Notes: generated by a model not told the origin, from the sequence alone. Shown: positions 1-10,541, counted from the stretch's first letter. The stretch is DNA of 64,000 nucleotides from Burkholderia sp. OK233 (GCF_900230185.1 NZ_OCSR01000001.1:2418001-2482000), one strand, 5' to 3'. Made by a program: numbers and translations.

Positions 1-231
1 CCGCACGAGAATAGGCTGCATGAGCCCCTGAGCACGGATGCTGGCGGCCAACTCCTGCAACGCGCCCTCGTCCATGCGCGTACGCGGCTGGTACTTGCCG
101 GCCTGCAGCTTACTGAGTGGCAGCACGTTCGGCGCACCCTCGATCACGACGGCCTCGGTAATATCCGCACTGCCACCCAGCAATGCTTCCAGACCGCGGC
201 CCAACCCCTTCTTTCTTGCTACTGCGTTCAT
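1..231 (-). CDS. parB: ParB chromosome-partitioning protein, N-terminal part (cut by window edge)
   Basis: Reading leftward from an ATG at 231 the frame stays open to the window edge and gives 77 residues. It begins MNAVARKKGLGRGLEALLGG and continues with the KLQAGKYQPR and ELAASIRAQGLMQPILVR segments typical of the ParB/Spo0J N-terminal CTPase domain. The rest of that domain, the helix-turn-helix and the dimerization domain lie outside the window. ParB binds parS, spreads on flanking DNA as a CTP-dependent clamp and works with ParA to segregate the origin region. The gene follows parA by 18 bp and is probably cotranscribed with it. The product is a confident call; the truncation is only the window boundary. 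Confidence 0.95.
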   Translation of the reverse strand, partial: MNAVARKKGLGRGLEALLGGSADITEAVVIEGAPNVLPLSKLQAGKYQPRTRMDEGALQELAASIRAQGLMQPILVR

Positions 232-249
232 TGTGCTTCCTCGATCCGC

Positions 250-1041
<792 letters not shown>

Positions 1042-1127
1042 CGTTGGTGTGTCCCTTTTGCTGCTTGAATAAAGTAGAAAGCGCTCGTGGTATCCGGTGC
1101 GTGCCCGGCACCTACTGGTGGCGGCCC

Positions 1128-1811
1128 TCAGCTGTCCGCGTCCACCAGCACCTTGATCAAATGCCGCTCCGCATCGAGCGACGGCACATTCAGCCGGATG
1201 ATCTGTTCCACGCGGGCACCCGCCGGCAGGCGCTCGATCTCACCATCCGGACGTACACCCTTCATTGCCCAGATCGCACCCTGCTCCGCAACGAGATGAC
1301 GGGCCAGTGTAACGAAATCCGCGAGCTCTGCGAATGCACGCGACACGATTACGTCGAACTTTGCCGGTACTTCGGCGCCCGGCTGCAAAGTCTCGACGCG
1401 GCCCGTGACGACCGACAGATTCGCAAGGCCGAGCTCGGCTTTGGCCTGGGCCTGAAAAGCCGTCTTCTTGTGCACGATGTCGTTCACGGTGACGGTCCAC
1501 TCAGGCAGGACGATAGCCAACACGATGCCGGGCAAGCCGCCACCGGAACCCACGTCCAGCACCGAAGACGCACCGCGCGTCGCGAGATGCGGCACGACCG
1601 AAAGCGAATCCAGGATGTGCTGGATAAGCATCTGCCGCGGATCGCGAATCGCCGTCAGGTTGTAGACGGCATTCCATTTGGACAGCAGCGCAACGTAGTC
1701 GAGCAGTTTGCCGAGTTGTGCGTCGCTGAGATCGAGGCCGAGCTCGCGGACGCCGTCCGCTAACAGCGGTGCCAATGCCTCACTACTGCTTCCCTTCTGA
1801 CCCACCGTCAT
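1128..1811 (-). CDS. rsmG: 16S rRNA (guanine-527-N7)-methyltransferase
   Basis: This 227-residue Rossmann-fold methyltransferase makes m7G527 in 16S r[19 protein letters not shown] and the [12 protein letters not shown] segment are RsmG signatures. [17 protein letters not shown] is the SAM-binding motif I, and VVTGRVE with [11 protein letters not shown] follow in family order. The start ATG overlaps the mnmG stop by 4 bp (ATGA), so translation of the two is probably coupled. The protein is slightly longer than the roughly 207-residue E. coli form because of an N-terminal extension. The next gene downstream is parA. Confidence 0.96.
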   Translation of the reverse strand: MTVGQKGSSSEALAPLLADGVRELGLDLSDAQLGKLLDYVALLSKWNAVYNLTAIRDPRQMLIQHILDSLSVVPHLATRGASSVLDVGSGGGLPGIVLAIVLPEWTVTVNDIVHKKTAFQAQAKAELGLANLSVVTGRVETLQPGAEVPAKFDVIVSRAFAELADFVTLARHLVAEQGAIWAMKGVRPDGEIERLPAGARVEQIIRLNVPSLDAERHLIKVLVDADS

Positions 1812-3766
1812 TGCGCCACCGGCGTGCTGTCGGCGCCGGGTTCGGCGGGTTTCGTCGAACGGCGTCCCAAGCCACGCTTCAGGTGAACCATCAGCAAGGA
1901 GATCGCCGCCGGCGTAATGCCGGAGATACGCGACGCCTGGCCGATGGTTTCAGGGCGGAATTGCGTCAGCTTCTGACGCGCTTCAAACGACAGCCCCCTT
2001 ACCTCGGCGTAGTCCAACCCGTCAGGCAAACGCGTACTTTCGTGCGATTCATTTCGCTCGATCTCATCGGCCTGGCGATCGATATAACCTTGATACTTGA
2101 TGCCGATCTCGATCTGCTCCTTGATCTGGGCGAGCAGAACGTCGTCTTCGGCCAGCGTCTCAGGCGCAGCACATGCACCCGCGCGCAAACCGCAGACGCC
2201 GTCATACGTCACGCCCGGACGACGCAGCAGATCCGCCAGACTGTATTCGTGGTCGATCGGCTTGCCGAGCAAGGCAGTCGCTTCTTCCGCCGGTAACGTC
2301 TTAGGATTGACCCACGTCGTGCGAAGGCGCTCTGTTTCACGTGAAACAGCATCGCGCTTGCGGCTGAACGCGTCCCAACGGACGTCATCGACCACCCCGA
2401 GTTCGCGGCCGATCTCCGTCAGACGCATATCGGCGTTGTCTTCGCGCAGACTCAGACGGTATTCGGCGCGGCTCGTGAACATGCGATACGGCTCGGACAC
2501 CCCTTGCGTCACGAGATCGTCGACCAAAACACCCAAGTAGGCCTGATCGCGGCGCGGGCACCACGCATCCTTGCCCTGCACGTGCAAGCCAGCGTTGATC
2601 CCCGCCAGCAAACCTTGTGCAGCCGCTTCCTCGTAGCCGGTTGTGCCATTGATCTGGCCCGCAAAGAACAATCCGTTGATCACCTTGGTTTCCAGCGAAG
2701 CCTTCAACCCACGCGGATCGAAGTAGTCGTATTCGATGGCATAGCCCGGCCGCAGAATGTGCGCGTGCTCCAGACCACGCATCGAACGTACGAGTTCCAG
2801 CTGCACGTCGAACGGCAGGCTGGTGGAAATCCCATTGGGATAGAACTCGTTCGTCGTCAGTCCCTCCGGTTCGAGGAAGATCTGATGTGATTCCTTCGAC
2901 GCGAAACGGTGAATCTTGTCTTCGATCGACGGGCAGTACCGCGGCCCCACTCCTTCGATCACGCCGGTGTACATCGGCGAGCGGTCGAGGCCACCGCGGA
3001 TGATGTCGTGCGTGCGTTCATTCGTATGCGTGACCCAGCACGGCACCTGGCGCGGATGCTGCTCGACTCGCCCCAGAAACGAGAAAACCGGCACCGGATC
3101 CAGATCGCCCGGTTGCTCTTCAAGCTTCGAAAAGTCGATGGTCCGACCGTCGATACGCGGCGGCGTCCCGGTCTTGAGGCGGCCTTGCGGCAGCTTCAGC
3201 TCCTTCAGGCGAGCGGATAGCGACACCGCTGCCGGATCGCCAGCACGGCCACCGGTGTAGTTGTTCAAACCCACGTGAATCTTGCCGTCGAGGAACGTCC
3301 CGGCCGTCAGCACGACTGCACGCGAGCGGAAACGAATTCCCACCTGCGTCACCGCACCGACCACCCGGTCGCCTTCCACCATCAGATCGTCGACTGCTTG
3401 CTGGAACAGCCACAGGCTCGGCTGATTCTCCAACCGGTGCCGGATCGCCTGCTTGTACAGCAGACGGTCCGCCTGCGCGCGCGTCGCGCGAACGGCAGGC
3501 CCCTTCGACGAATTGAGGATGCGGAACTGGATCCCGCCCTCGTCCGTCGCAGCCGCCATCGCACCGCCGAGCGCGTCAACTTCCTTCACCAGATGGCCCT
3601 TGCCAATGCCGCCAATGGACGGATTGCAGCTCATCTGACCGAGCGTCTCGATGTTGTGCGTCAGCAGGAGCGTCGTATTGCCCATGCGCGCCGAGGCCAG
3701 GGCGGCCTCTGTGCCGGCATGACCGCCGCCGACGACGATTACGTCAAATTCTGTGGGAAAAAGCAT
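1808..3766 (-). CDS. mnmG: tRNA uridine-34 5-carboxymethylaminomethyl modification enzyme, FAD subunit
   Basis: MnmG (GidA) works with MnmE to add the carboxymethylaminomethyl group to U34 of certain tRNAs. The N-terminus has the FAD dinucleotide motif [13 protein letters not shown], then [16 protein letters not shown] and the family signature near [13 protein letters not shown]. The C-terminal half has [15 protein letters not shown] and the helical tRNA/MnmE-binding region. The ATG at 3766 (MLFPTEFDV) is preferred and gives 652 residues; an in-frame GTG at 3778 would add four. A perfect parS lies inside the gene at 2333-2348 and encodes the AVSRET segment. The gene overlaps rsmG by 4 bp. Confidence 0.96.
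   Translation of the reverse strand: MLFPTEFDVIVVGGGHAGTEAALASARMGNTTLLLTHNIETLGQMSCNPSIGGIGKGHLVKEVDALGGAMAAATDEGGIQFRILNSSKGPAVRATRAQADRLLYKQAIRHRLENQPSLWLFQQAVDDLMVEGDRVVGAVTQVGIRFRSRAVVLTAGTFLDGKIHVGLNNYTGGRAGDPAAVSLSARLKELKLPQGRLKTGTPPRIDGRTIDFSKLEEQPGDLDPVPVFSFLGRVEQHPRQVPCWVTHTNERTHDIIRGGLDRSPMYTGVIEGVGPRYCPSIEDKIHRFASKESHQIFLEPEGLTTNEFYPNGISTSLPFDVQLELVRSMRGLEHAHILRPGYAIEYDYFDPRGLKASLETKVINGLFFAGQINGTTGYEEAAAQGLLAGINAGLHVQGKDAWCPRRDQAYLGVLVDDLVTQGVSEPYRMFTSRAEYRLSLREDNADMRLTEIGRELGVVDDVRWDAFSRKRDAVSRETERLRTTWVNPKTLPAEEATALLGKPIDHEYSLADLLRRPGVTYDGVCGLRAGACAAPETLAEDDVLLAQIKEQIEIGIKYQGYIDRQADEIERNESHESTRLPDGLDYAEVRGLSFEARQKLTQFRPETIGQASRISGITPAAISLLMVHLKRGLGRRSTKPAEPGADSTPVAQ
2333..2348. 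promoter_or_regulatory. parS site inside mnmG
   Basis: TGTTTCACGTGAAACA is a perfect 16-bp palindrome and matches the ParB-binding consensus known from Bacillus and many other bacteria. One further base pair on each side (C/G) is also symmetric. It lies inside the mnmG coding sequence and encodes part of AVSRET. With parB about 2.1 kb away it is almost certainly a functional centromere site. Confidence 0.93.
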
Positions 3767-3867
3767 CGCGGATCTCACGCCAGATCGTCGCGTGAGCCTT
3801 TCAAAGGAAAATGTATGGGCGAATTATAACGGGTTCGGTTTAGGCCCGAATTTCGGCCGAATGGCCA

Positions 3868-3910
3868 GACAAGAAAAAAGCGGTGTGTTTCACGTGAAAC
3901 ACACCGCTTT
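3868..3910 (-). terminator. Liv operon terminator whose hairpin contains parS
   Basis: Bases 3877-3910 form an uninterrupted 34-bp palindrome, two 17-nt arms with no loop. The centre, 3886-3901, is a perfect parS (TGTTTCACGTGAAACA). Read on the minus strand, the hairpin ends GCGGTG...CACCGC and is followed by TTTTTT then CTTG, the layout of an intrinsic terminator. It begins 31 bp after the livF stop. The same DNA therefore appears to serve as both a transcription terminator and a ParB-binding centromere site. The parS match and the palindrome are direct observations; the double function is inferred. Confidence 0.88.
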
Positions 3911-3941
3911 GAACGACGGCGAACCGACTGAAAATGGAGAA

Positions 3942-4709
3942 CTAGGCCACTTTCTTGGCCAACCCCAGATACGTCTCGATCACGCGCGGATTCCGCGCCA
4001 GATCCGCGGCCGGCCCTTCCAGCGCCAACTCTCCTGTTTCAAGCACATAGCCGTAGTCGGAGATCTGGAGCGCGGCACGCGCATTCTGCTCGATCAGCAG
4101 CGTCGCAACGCCCATCTGCCGCAGCGCACTAATGATGTGAAAAATTTCCTTCACGATCAGCGGTGCGAGACCCAGGCTCGGCTCATCGAGCATCAGCAGA
4201 TCGGGTTTGCCCATCAACGCACGGCCGACCGCGAGCATCTGCCGCTCCCCACCCGATAGCGTCCCGGCCGCCTGCTTCCGTCGCTCTTTCAAGCGAGGAA
4301 AAAGCGTGAAGACCGGCTCGAGCTGATCGAGAAAGTTGCGGTCCCCTGCCCGCTTGCGCCGATATGCGCCGAGGACCAGATTGTCTTCAACGGTCATCGA
4401 CGCGAACAGTTCGCGCTTTTCCGGCACCAGGCACATGCCACGCGCGACCCGCTTTTCAACCGGCACCGCGCTAACGTCTTCACCCTGATAGAGGACCGAG
4501 CCCTTCGCATGGCCTGTCGTCGGCAATGCACCCATGATCGCGTTCAGCAACGTGGACTTGCCCGCACCGTTCGGGCCAATCACTGAGACGATCTGGCCGG
4601 GCCGCACCTTGATTGCCGCACCGTGCAGCGCTTCGACCTTGCCATAGCGGACCGACAAACCGTTCACGTCGAGAATCGGTGCAGCATCATTCATCGTGTT
4701 CTCCATCAC
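3942..4709 (-). CDS. livF: Branched-chain amino acid-type ABC transporter ATPase (LivF)
   Basis: The 255-residue ABC ATPase has Walker [10 protein letters not shown], signature LSGGERQ, Walker [14 protein letters not shown] and a switch histidine replaced in the typical LivF fashion (LLIEQNA). The short C-terminus [10 protein letters not shown] is characteristic of LivF. It energizes import of branched-chain amino acids or related amides together with the LivG half of the preceding fusion gene. Its ATG overlaps the stop of the livM-livG gene by 4 bp, so translation is probably coupled. It is the last gene of the first Liv operon and is followed by the parS terminator. Confidence 0.93.
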   Translation of the reverse strand: MMENTMNDAAPILDVNGLSVRYGKVEALHGAAIKVRPGQIVSVIGPNGAGKSTLLNAIMGALPTTGHAKGSVLYQGEDVSAVPVEKRVARGMCLVPEKRELFASMTVEDNLVLGAYRRKRAGDRNFLDQLEPVFTLFPRLKERRKQAAGTLSGGERQMLAVGRALMGKPDLLMLDEPSLGLAPLIVKEIFHIISALRQMGVATLLIEQNARAALQISDYGYVLETGELALEGPAADLARNPRVIETYLGLAKKVA

Positions 4710-6490
4710 TCCACCCCGCCCAGATAAGCTTCGAGCACAGCCGGGTCTTGCTGGACATCCTGCGGCAAGCCTTCCGCGATGCGCGTGCCGAACTCCATCA
4801 CCACCAGCCGATCTGTGAGATTCATCACGAAATCCATATCGTGTTCGACCAACAGCACGCTCATGCCTTCGGCCTTGAGGCGGCGCAGCAAGTCCGCCAA
4901 TTGCAGCTTTTCCTGATACCGCAAACCGGCGGCAGGTTCGTCCAGCAACAGCAGGGTCGGGTCACAGCACAGCGCGCGTGCAATTTCGAGAATCCGCTGC
5001 TGCCCCAACGCCAGGCTACCCGCCTCGTCGTACATATGCTGTTCGAGTCCAACGCGACGAATCTGGCGAGCCGCTTCGGCCATCAGGCGCGCTTCTTCCG
5101 CACCGTTCAGACGCGCGACACTGCGCCAAACGCCGGCCTGGCCGCGCAGATGCGCGCCGATCGCAACGTTCTCCAGCACCGTCATCCCAGGCAGCAGCTT
5201 GACGTGCTGGAACGTGCGGCCGATACCGCGCTTGACGATTTCACGTGAACTCAGCGAATCGATACGCTCGCCGCGGAAGGTGATCTCCCCGCTCGTCGCC
5301 TGTAAGACACCGGTGACCAGATTGAAGGTAGTCGATTTGCCGGCGCCGTTCGGTCCAATCAAACCGATGATCTGCCCTGCTTTCACCTCGAAACTGACGT
5401 CGTTCACCGCGACCAGCCCGCCGAACTGCTTGCGCGCCTTATTCACCGTCAGCAGGTTTTCGCCCGCCGTCGGCTTGCTGCGCTGCGGCAACGGCTCAGC
5501 ATGATCCGACAGATGCGCACGCGGCCCCTTCGGAAAAAACCGCGCGACAAACGGCCAGACGCCCTGGCGAGCGTATTGCAGCAACAGCACCATCAGGATG
5601 CCGAATACGATCACTTCGAAGTTGCCGTTCTCGCCGAGGAGTTTCGGCAACAGCGTTTGCAGATAATCCTGCAATACGGTCAGGATCGCTGCACCGAGCA
5701 CCGCGCCCCAGACATGCGACACGCCCCCCACCACCGCCATGAACAGAAACTCGATGCCGTGGTTCAGACCAAAGGGCGTCGGATTCACAGCGCGTTGCAG
5801 GTGCGCATACAGGAACCCTGAAATCGACGCCAACACCGCGGCATAGACAAAGATCACCACACGCATCCAGCCCGTGTTGACGCCCATCGCTTCGGCCATC
5901 ATGCCGCCGCCGCGCAAGGCGCGGATCGCCCGCCCAGGCCTGCTATTAAGCAGATTTTGAACAGAAATCACCGCACCGAGCACCACCACCCAGATCAGGT
6001 AATAGATATGACGGCCGGACTCCAGCTTGATACCAAAAACATTCAGTACCGGAATCCCATTGATGCCGTCGTACTTGCCGAGCATCTCCAGGTTGCCGAA
6101 CAGATAGAACAGCGCGAGCCCCCACGCGATCGTGCCGAGCGGCAGAAAGTGACCCGATAGCCGCATCGTCACGAGCCCCAGCATCAGCGCGATCAACGCC
6201 GTCGCCACCACGCCCGCGATCAGCGCGAGCCACGGCGACACGCCGTACGCGGTCGTCAGATACGCGGTCGCATACGCGCCGATGCCGACGAACGCCGCCT
6301 GCCCGAAGCTCGTCATCCCGCCGATACCCGTCAGCAGCACGAGACCGATCGCGACGATCGAATACAGGCCGATGTAGTTGAGCAGCGTCACCCAGTACTC
6401 AGGCACATGAATCGGATGCGGCAGCACCGGCAACGCGAACAGCACCACGAGGAACAACCAGAAGAACTTGTTTTGCATGATCCGTTTCAT
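4706..6490 (-). CDS. Fused LivM permease - LivG ATPase of a Liv-type ABC transporter
   Basis: One 594-residue reading frame carries both components. Residues about 1-335 are a LivM-type permease with many hydrophobic segments and the conserved [20 protein letters not shown] loop. From about residue 345 a LivG-type ATPase follows, with [16 protein letters not shown] (Walker A), [14 protein letters not shown] (degenerate signature), [11 protein letters not shown] (Walker B) and VEHDMDFVM. The linker is hydrophilic ([13 protein letters not shown]). The frame has no internal stop at the junction, so this is a real fusion. MQNKFF four codons in is an alternative start. The ribosome-binding site GAGGAG lies inside the poly-Glu end of livH. 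Confidence 0.92.
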   Translation of the reverse strand: MKRIMQNKFFWLFLVVLFALPVLPHPIHVPEYWVTLLNYIGLYSIVAIGLVLLTGIGGMTSFGQAAFVGIGAYATAYLTTAYGVSPWLALIAGVVATALIALMLGLVTMRLSGHFLPLGTIAWGLALFYLFGNLEMLGKYDGINGIPVLNVFGIKLESGRHIYYLIWVVVLGAVISVQNLLNSRPGRAIRALRGGGMMAEAMGVNTGWMRVVIFVYAAVLASISGFLYAHLQRAVNPTPFGLNHGIEFLFMAVVGGVSHVWGAVLGAAILTVLQDYLQTLLPKLLGENGNFEVIVFGILMVLLLQYARQGVWPFVARFFPKGPRAHLSDHAEPLPQRSKPTAGENLLTVNKARKQFGGLVAVNDVSFEVKAGQIIGLIGPNGAGKSTTFNLVTGVLQATSGEITFRGERIDSLSSREIVKRGIGRTFQHVKLLPGMTVLENVAIGAHLRGQAGVWRSVARLNGAEEARLMAEAARQIRRVGLEQHMYDEAGSLALGQQRILEIARALCCDPTLLLLDEPAAGLRYQEKLQLADLLRRLKAEGMSVLLVEHDMDFVMNLTDRLVVMEFGTRIAEGLPQDVQQDPAVLEAYLGGVE

Positions 6491-6494
6491 CGTG

Positions 6495-7550
6495 TCACTC
6501 CTCTTCCTCTTCCGAGTGCGGGCTGGCCAGACTCCGCCACAACAGCACCGGGATGATCAGCGTGAACACGATCACTTCCTTATAGGCGCTCGCCCAGAAC
6601 GACGAATACGACTCCAGAAGGCCGACGAGGATCGAACCCGCGGCTGCCAGCGGATAGCTGACCAGACCGCCGATAATCGCTCCCACAAAGCCCTTCAAAC
6701 CGATCAGGAAGCCCGAGTCGTAGTAGATGGTGGTCAAGGGTGCGACAAGGATGCCGCACAGCGCACCGAGGCCCGCCGCGAGCGTGAACGCGAGGCGCCC
6801 TGCTTGCGTCGTGCCGATGCCGACGAGCCGCGCGCCGAGCCGGTTCACGGATGTCGCGCGCAAAGCCTTGCCGGAGATCGAGCGATCGAAGTACAGATAC
6901 AGCGCGCCGATCAGCACCACCGCCGTGCCGACCACCCACAGGCTTTGTCCGGAAATCGACAGCGTGCCGAGGTTAAAGGTCGCATCGGAGAACGCCGTGG
7001 TGCGCGAGCCTTCCGCACCGAACATCACGAGCCCGAGACCGACCATCGCAAAGTGCACTGCCACCGCGACGATCAACAGCAGCAGCGTGGTCGCCTCTGC
7101 GATCGGTTCGTACGCGAGCCGGTAGACGAACGGCCCCATCGGAATCACGATCAGCAGCGTCAGCGCGATTTGCGCGATCATCGGCAGCGGATGCAGGAAA
7201 ACACCTTGCGTGAGCGCGTACACCGCAATCGGAAACAGCAGATATTTGCCGACCAGCATCACCAGCGTGCGCGCCGCATGCCGGCGTCTTTCTGAATGCC
7301 GCACCAGCCCCGCTATCTCGACGACAAAGCATGCCGCGCCCATCGCCATCAACAACCAGCACGTGGCCGGAAATTTTTGTGTCTGAAGTGCGGCGAGCGT
7401 CAGCGCGCCGTACGAAACAAACTCGCCCTGCGGGATGAAGATCACCCGCGTCACGGAGAACACCAGCACTAGCGCAAGCGCGAGCAGCGCGTAGATCGCG
7501 CCGGTGGTGATGCCGTCCTGCGCGAGGATCGCCGCAATTGATAGATCCAT
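6495..7550 (-). CDS. livH: Liv-type ABC transporter permease (LivH)
   Basis: The 351-residue protein is mostly hydrophobic and starts MDLSIAAILAQDGITTGAIYALLALALVLVF, a LivH-type N-terminus. GFVGAIIGGLVSYPLAAAGS near the C-terminus matches the conserved permease-ATPase coupling region. It is longer than the roughly 300-residue LivH family norm because of an insert around residues 60-120 that carries a basic segment (RHSERRRHAAR) and extra hydrophobic segments. It ends in five glutamates. The gene lies between the binding-protein genes and the livM-livG fusion, 4 nt from the latter. Confidence 0.9.
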   Translation of the reverse strand: MDLSIAAILAQDGITTGAIYALLALALVLVFSVTRVIFIPQGEFVSYGALTLAALQTQKFPATCWLLMAMGAACFVVEIAGLVRHSERRRHAARTLVMLVGKYLLFPIAVYALTQGVFLHPLPMIAQIALTLLIVIPMGPFVYRLAYEPIAEATTLLLLIVAVAVHFAMVGLGLVMFGAEGSRTTAFSDATFNLGTLSISGQSLWVVGTAVVLIGALYLYFDRSISGKALRATSVNRLGARLVGIGTTQAGRLAFTLAAGLGALCGILVAPLTTIYYDSGFLIGLKGFVGAIIGGLVSYPLAAAGSILVGLLESYSSFWASAYKEVIVFTLIIPVLLWRSLASPHSEEEEE

Positions 7551-7702
7551 ACTTCCTCGTCCTGAAGCGTCGAAGTCAAAACCGGGAACAGTCGTGGCGG
7601 CAGAACCCGCGGCCGGCCACTAACCAGCAATGTCAGAAAAAGCGACCGCCGCGCCGGAATACGGCGCAGCGGTCGTTGCCATTGTCATCGAACAGAATGG
7701 CA

Positions 7703-7723
7703 ATGCGGCGTCATGCGCCGCAT
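7703..7723. other. Hairpin between livK and livH
   Basis: ATGCGGCG (7703-7710) and CGCCGCAT (7716-7723) form a perfect 8-bp stem with a 5-nt loop just after the livK stop. There is no T-tract. Such a hairpin could protect the livK message or partly attenuate transcription into livH, which would suit the usual excess of binding protein over permease. That role is inferred. Confidence 0.45.
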
Positions 7724-7754
7724 GCTGCGCGAGAGGCGCGTACCGTTTTTGTTG

Positions 7755-8915
7755 TTAGTCGTTCAGCAGCTTCCACTTGCCGTCGACGATCTGCACGATC
7801 ACGCGTGCGCGCTTGTCGAGGCCGTTGTGGTCGGTCGTCGTGGTGTTCATGATGCCGTGCGAGACCGGCAGTTCTTTGATGTTTTCCAGTGCACCACGCA
7901 GTGCCACGCGGAACGCTTCGCTGCCCGGTTGAGCAGTCTTCAGCGCGACCGGAATCGCCGCTTGCAGCATCTGGCCGGCGTCCCATGCATGACCGCCGAA
8001 GGTCGCCACCGAGCCTACGCCATACGCTTTCTCATACGCTGCCTTGTACGCTTCCGCTGACTTCTTCACCGGGTTCGATTCCGGCAGTTGATCCGCCACG
8101 AGGATCGGGCCGGCGGGCAGGAATTCACCTTCGCAGTCCTTGCCGCACACGCGCAGGAAGTCGTTATTGGCGACGCCGTGCGTCTGATAGACCTTGCCCT
8201 TGTAGCCGCGCTCCTTGAGCGTCTTGGCTGGCAGCGCCGACGGCGTACCCGCGCCCGCGATCAACACCGCGTCCGGGTTCGCTCCCATCGTCTTCAGCAC
8301 CTGGCCCGTTACCGATGCGTCGGTGCGGTTAAAGCGCTCGTTGGACACGATCTTCAGATGGTGCTCCGCAGCCGCAGCGGTGAAGACGTTGTTCCAGCCT
8401 TCACCGTACGCATCCGCGAAGCCGATGAAACCAACCGTCTTCACGCCATGCCGCTCCATGTAGTCGGCGATTGCGTCAGCCATCAGGCTGTCGTTTTGCG
8501 GCGGTTTGAAGGCCCACGCGCGCTTGGCATCCATCGGTGAAATGATCGCTGCGGAGGCCCCCAGCGAAATCACAGGTGTCTTGCCTTCGGCTGCGGGGTC
8601 GAGCATCGCCAGCGAGTTCGGCGTGGTCGTCGAGCCGATGATAGCGTCCACGTGGTCTTCATCGATCAACTTACGGGTGTTCTGTACGGCTTTGCCGGTG
8701 TCCGATCCATCGTCAAGCACGATGTACTGCACCGTCTTGCCACCGATCTCTTTGGGTAGCAATGCGATCGTGTTCTTTTCAGGAATCCCGAGCGATGCGG
8801 TCGGACCGGTCGTGGACAGCGTGACGCCGATTTTCACCTGCGCGAGAGCAGCGCCCGCGCCGCACATCAACGCCATCGCGATACCGGTGCGTACCCATTG
8901 CTTTGTCTTTTTCAT
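7755..8915 (-). CDS. livK: Liv-type ABC transporter periplasmic binding protein (first tandem copy)
   Basis: The 386-residue protein starts at the ATG at 8915, with GGAGA upstream. It has a signal peptide (MKKTKQ, a hydrophobic core, AALA|Q cleavage) and a type I periplasmic binding fold (KIGVTLSTTGPTASLG, AIIGSTTTPNSLAM, VGFIGFADAYGEGW). CGKDCEG suggests a small disulfide loop. It is a close paralogue of the next gene upstream along the same strand, with nearly identical blocks such as LKERGYKGK and QTHGVANNDFLRVCGKDCEG. Together they feed the LivH/LivMG/LivF transporter. The ligand cannot be read from sequence; branched-chain amino acids or an aromatic or amide compound are possible. Confidence 0.9.
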   Translation of the reverse strand: MKKTKQWVRTGIAMALMCGAGAALAQVKIGVTLSTTGPTASLGIPEKNTIALLPKEIGGKTVQYIVLDDGSDTGKAVQNTRKLIDEDHVDAIIGSTTTPNSLAMLDPAAEGKTPVISLGASAAIISPMDAKRAWAFKPPQNDSLMADAIADYMERHGVKTVGFIGFADAYGEGWNNVFTAAAAEHHLKIVSNERFNRTDASVTGQVLKTMGANPDAVLIAGAGTPSALPAKTLKERGYKGKVYQTHGVANNDFLRVCGKDCEGEFLPAGPILVADQLPESNPVKKSAEAYKAAYEKAYGVGSVATFGGHAWDAGQMLQAAIPVALKTAQPGSEAFRVALRGALENIKELPVSHGIMNTTTTDHNGLDKRARVIVQIVDGKWKLLND

Positions 8916-9097
8916 TGCAAGTCTCCAAACGCTTTGAAGCGCGTATCTGTAATCCGGCGCACGGGCCGGGTGTCTGAATCTAGTTATAGGGTTCCGGCAT
9001 GCCAAGCATGGTTTTCCCTGCTCAGCACCAATGCCGTCGCCGTTCTGGTGCCACTCCCCTGCTGCGAACCACTACTGCGATTTCCAATGCACGAAAC

Positions 9098-9111
9098 ACT
9101 AACATGTTAGT
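9098..9111. promoter_or_regulatory. 14-bp palindrome, possible operator
   Basis: ACTAACATGTTAGT is a perfect palindrome about 185 bp upstream of the livK start. It is AT-rich against a GC-rich background and resembles an operator for a dimeric regulator. No regulator can be assigned. Confidence 0.4.
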
Positions 9112-9271
9112 AGTATTGCGTTCTGCATCATTCACGGTCAATAGACTGTCGCCCGAATGCGGGTTTGTCCTGAAACGGGCCGCTTAGGCCGCGCTTTGAC
9201 CGCGTTTTCATCACCGATCCTTCGCTTGTCCAACCCGCTTCAGGCACCGCCACTCATCAAATGCGGGCAAT

Positions 9272-9304
9272 AAAAAAGACGCGGCAACTGCACGCGTCTT
9301 TTTT
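9272..9304 (-). terminator. Bidirectional terminator after the second binding-protein gene
   Basis: AAAAAAGACGCG (9272-9283) pairs perfectly with CGCGTCTTTTTT (9293-9304) across a 9-nt loop. A-run and T-run on either side make it work on both strands. On the minus strand it lies 30 bp after the stop of the binding-protein gene at 9334-10500. Confidence 0.85.
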
Positions 9305-9333
9305 GAGTGGGTCCCGTATCGCTTCGCCTTCGC

Positions 9334-10500
9334 TCAGTCGCCGGACAGCTTCCACTTGCCGCCGACGATCTCCACCATCACACGCGCCCGCTGGTCGAGA
9401 CCAGCGTGGTCGTTCGTGCTCATGTTGAAGATGCCGTGGGAAGCGGGCATGTCCTTCGTATTTTCGAGTGCCGTACGCAGCGCTTCGCGGAACGCAGGCG
9501 TGCCCGGCTGACCTTTCTTCAGCGCAAGCGGGATCGCGCGTTGCAACAGCAAGCCTGCATCCCATGCGTGACCGCCGAATGTCGACACCGAACCGGCGCC
9601 GTACGCAGCTTCATATGCATGCTTGTATGCGAGCGCGGTCTTCTTCACCGGGTTCGAATCGGGCAACTGGTCAGCGACCAGCAGCGGACCGGCCGGCAGA
9701 TAGGTGCCTTCGCAATCCTTGCCGCACACGCGCAGGAAGTCGTTATTGGCGACGCCGTGCGTCTGATAGTACTTGCCCTTGTAGCCGCGTTCCTTGAGGG
9801 TTTTTTGCGGCAACGCGGCCGGTGTGCCCGCGCCGGCGATCAGCACCGCATCCGGATTCTGCGACATGATCTTCAGCACCTGGCCCGTCACCGAAGCATC
9901 GTTGCGCGCGAAGCGTTCGTTCGCGACGATCTTGATCTTCGCGAGATCGGCGGCCTTGCCGAATTCCTTGAACCAGCTCTCGCCGTACGCATCTGCAAAG
10001 CCGATAAAGCCGACCGTCTTCACACCGTGATTCGACATATGCTGCGCGATCGCGGTGGCCATCAGAATGTCGTTTTGCGGTGTCTTGAAGACCCACGCGC
10101 GCTTCGCATCCATCGGTTCGACGATGCTCGCCGCGGCGGCCATGGAGATAATCGGTGTGGTGCTTTCGGCAGCGACGTCGGTCATGGCCAGCGAGTTCGG
10201 CACGACGGTCGAGCCGATCAAGGCATCCACATGATCTTCGCTGGTGAGCTTGCGTGCGTTCTTGACAGCCTGGGTCGAATCGGTGGCATCGTCGAGTACG
10301 ATGTAGTCGATCTTCTGCCCTGCCACTTCTTTAGGCAGCAGCGCGATCGTGTTCTTTTCCGGAATACCGAGCGACGCAGCCGGCCCCGTTGCCGACACCG
10401 TGACGCCGATTTTTACGTCCGCGAATGCGTGGCCACTCCATGCCGCGGATACCCCGGTGGCGACTAATGCCGCGCTCATCCAACGCAATGCCGACTTCAT
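9334..10500 (-). CDS. Liv-type ABC transporter periplasmic binding protein (second tandem copy)
   Basis: The 388-residue precursor has a signal peptide ending SGHAFA|D and the same fold as its neighbour: DVKIGVTVSATGPAASLG, ALIGSTVVPNSLAM, FIGFADAYGESW and CGKDCEG. It is the first gene of the first Liv operon, with AGGAG 6 nt before the ATG. The near-identical blocks shared with the gene at 7755-8915 point to a tandem duplication followed by divergence, perhaps to widen the ligand range of one transporter. A TetR-type operator and a second palindrome lie just upstream, and a strong terminator separates it from the next copy. Confidence 0.9.
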   Translation of the reverse strand: MKSALRWMSAALVATGVSAAWSGHAFADVKIGVTVSATGPAASLGIPEKNTIALLPKEVAGQKIDYIVLDDATDSTQAVKNARKLTSEDHVDALIGSTVVPNSLAMTDVAAESTTPIISMAAAASIVEPMDAKRAWVFKTPQNDILMATAIAQHMSNHGVKTVGFIGFADAYGESWFKEFGKAADLAKIKIVANERFARNDASVTGQVLKIMSQNPDAVLIAGAGTPAALPQKTLKERGYKGKYYQTHGVANNDFLRVCGKDCEGTYLPAGPLLVADQLPDSNPVKKTALAYKHAYEAAYGAGSVSTFGGHAWDAGLLLQRAIPLALKKGQPGTPAFREALRTALENTKDMPASHGIFNMSTNDHAGLDQRARVMVEIVGGKWKLSGD

Positions 10501-10527
10501 CCCGCTCCTCTGTCTACCCCGTTATTC

Positions 10528-10541
10528 ATTTGAATTCAAAT
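10528..10541. promoter_or_regulatory. 14-bp palindrome upstream of the Liv operon
   Basis: ATTTGAATTCAAAT is a perfect palindrome 28 bp upstream of the binding-protein start and 13 bp from the TetR-type site. It could be a second operator or overlap the promoter. The binding factor is unknown. Confidence 0.4.

Larger units (their letters stand above)
8916..9333. other. Gap between the tandem binding-protein genes
   Basis: This 418-bp stretch has no convincing gene. It holds the 5' region of livK, a 14-bp perfect palindrome ACTAACATGTTAGT at 9098-9111 that could be an operator, and the bidirectional terminator at 9272-9304. The presence of both suggests the downstream livK can be transcribed from its own promoter. 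Confidence 0.6.

Noticed and set aside
5237..5252. Third parS-like site in livM-livG
   Set aside because: Only the central TTTCACGTGAA matches; three bases at one end and two at the other differ from the consensus, so it is scored 11 of 16 and left out.
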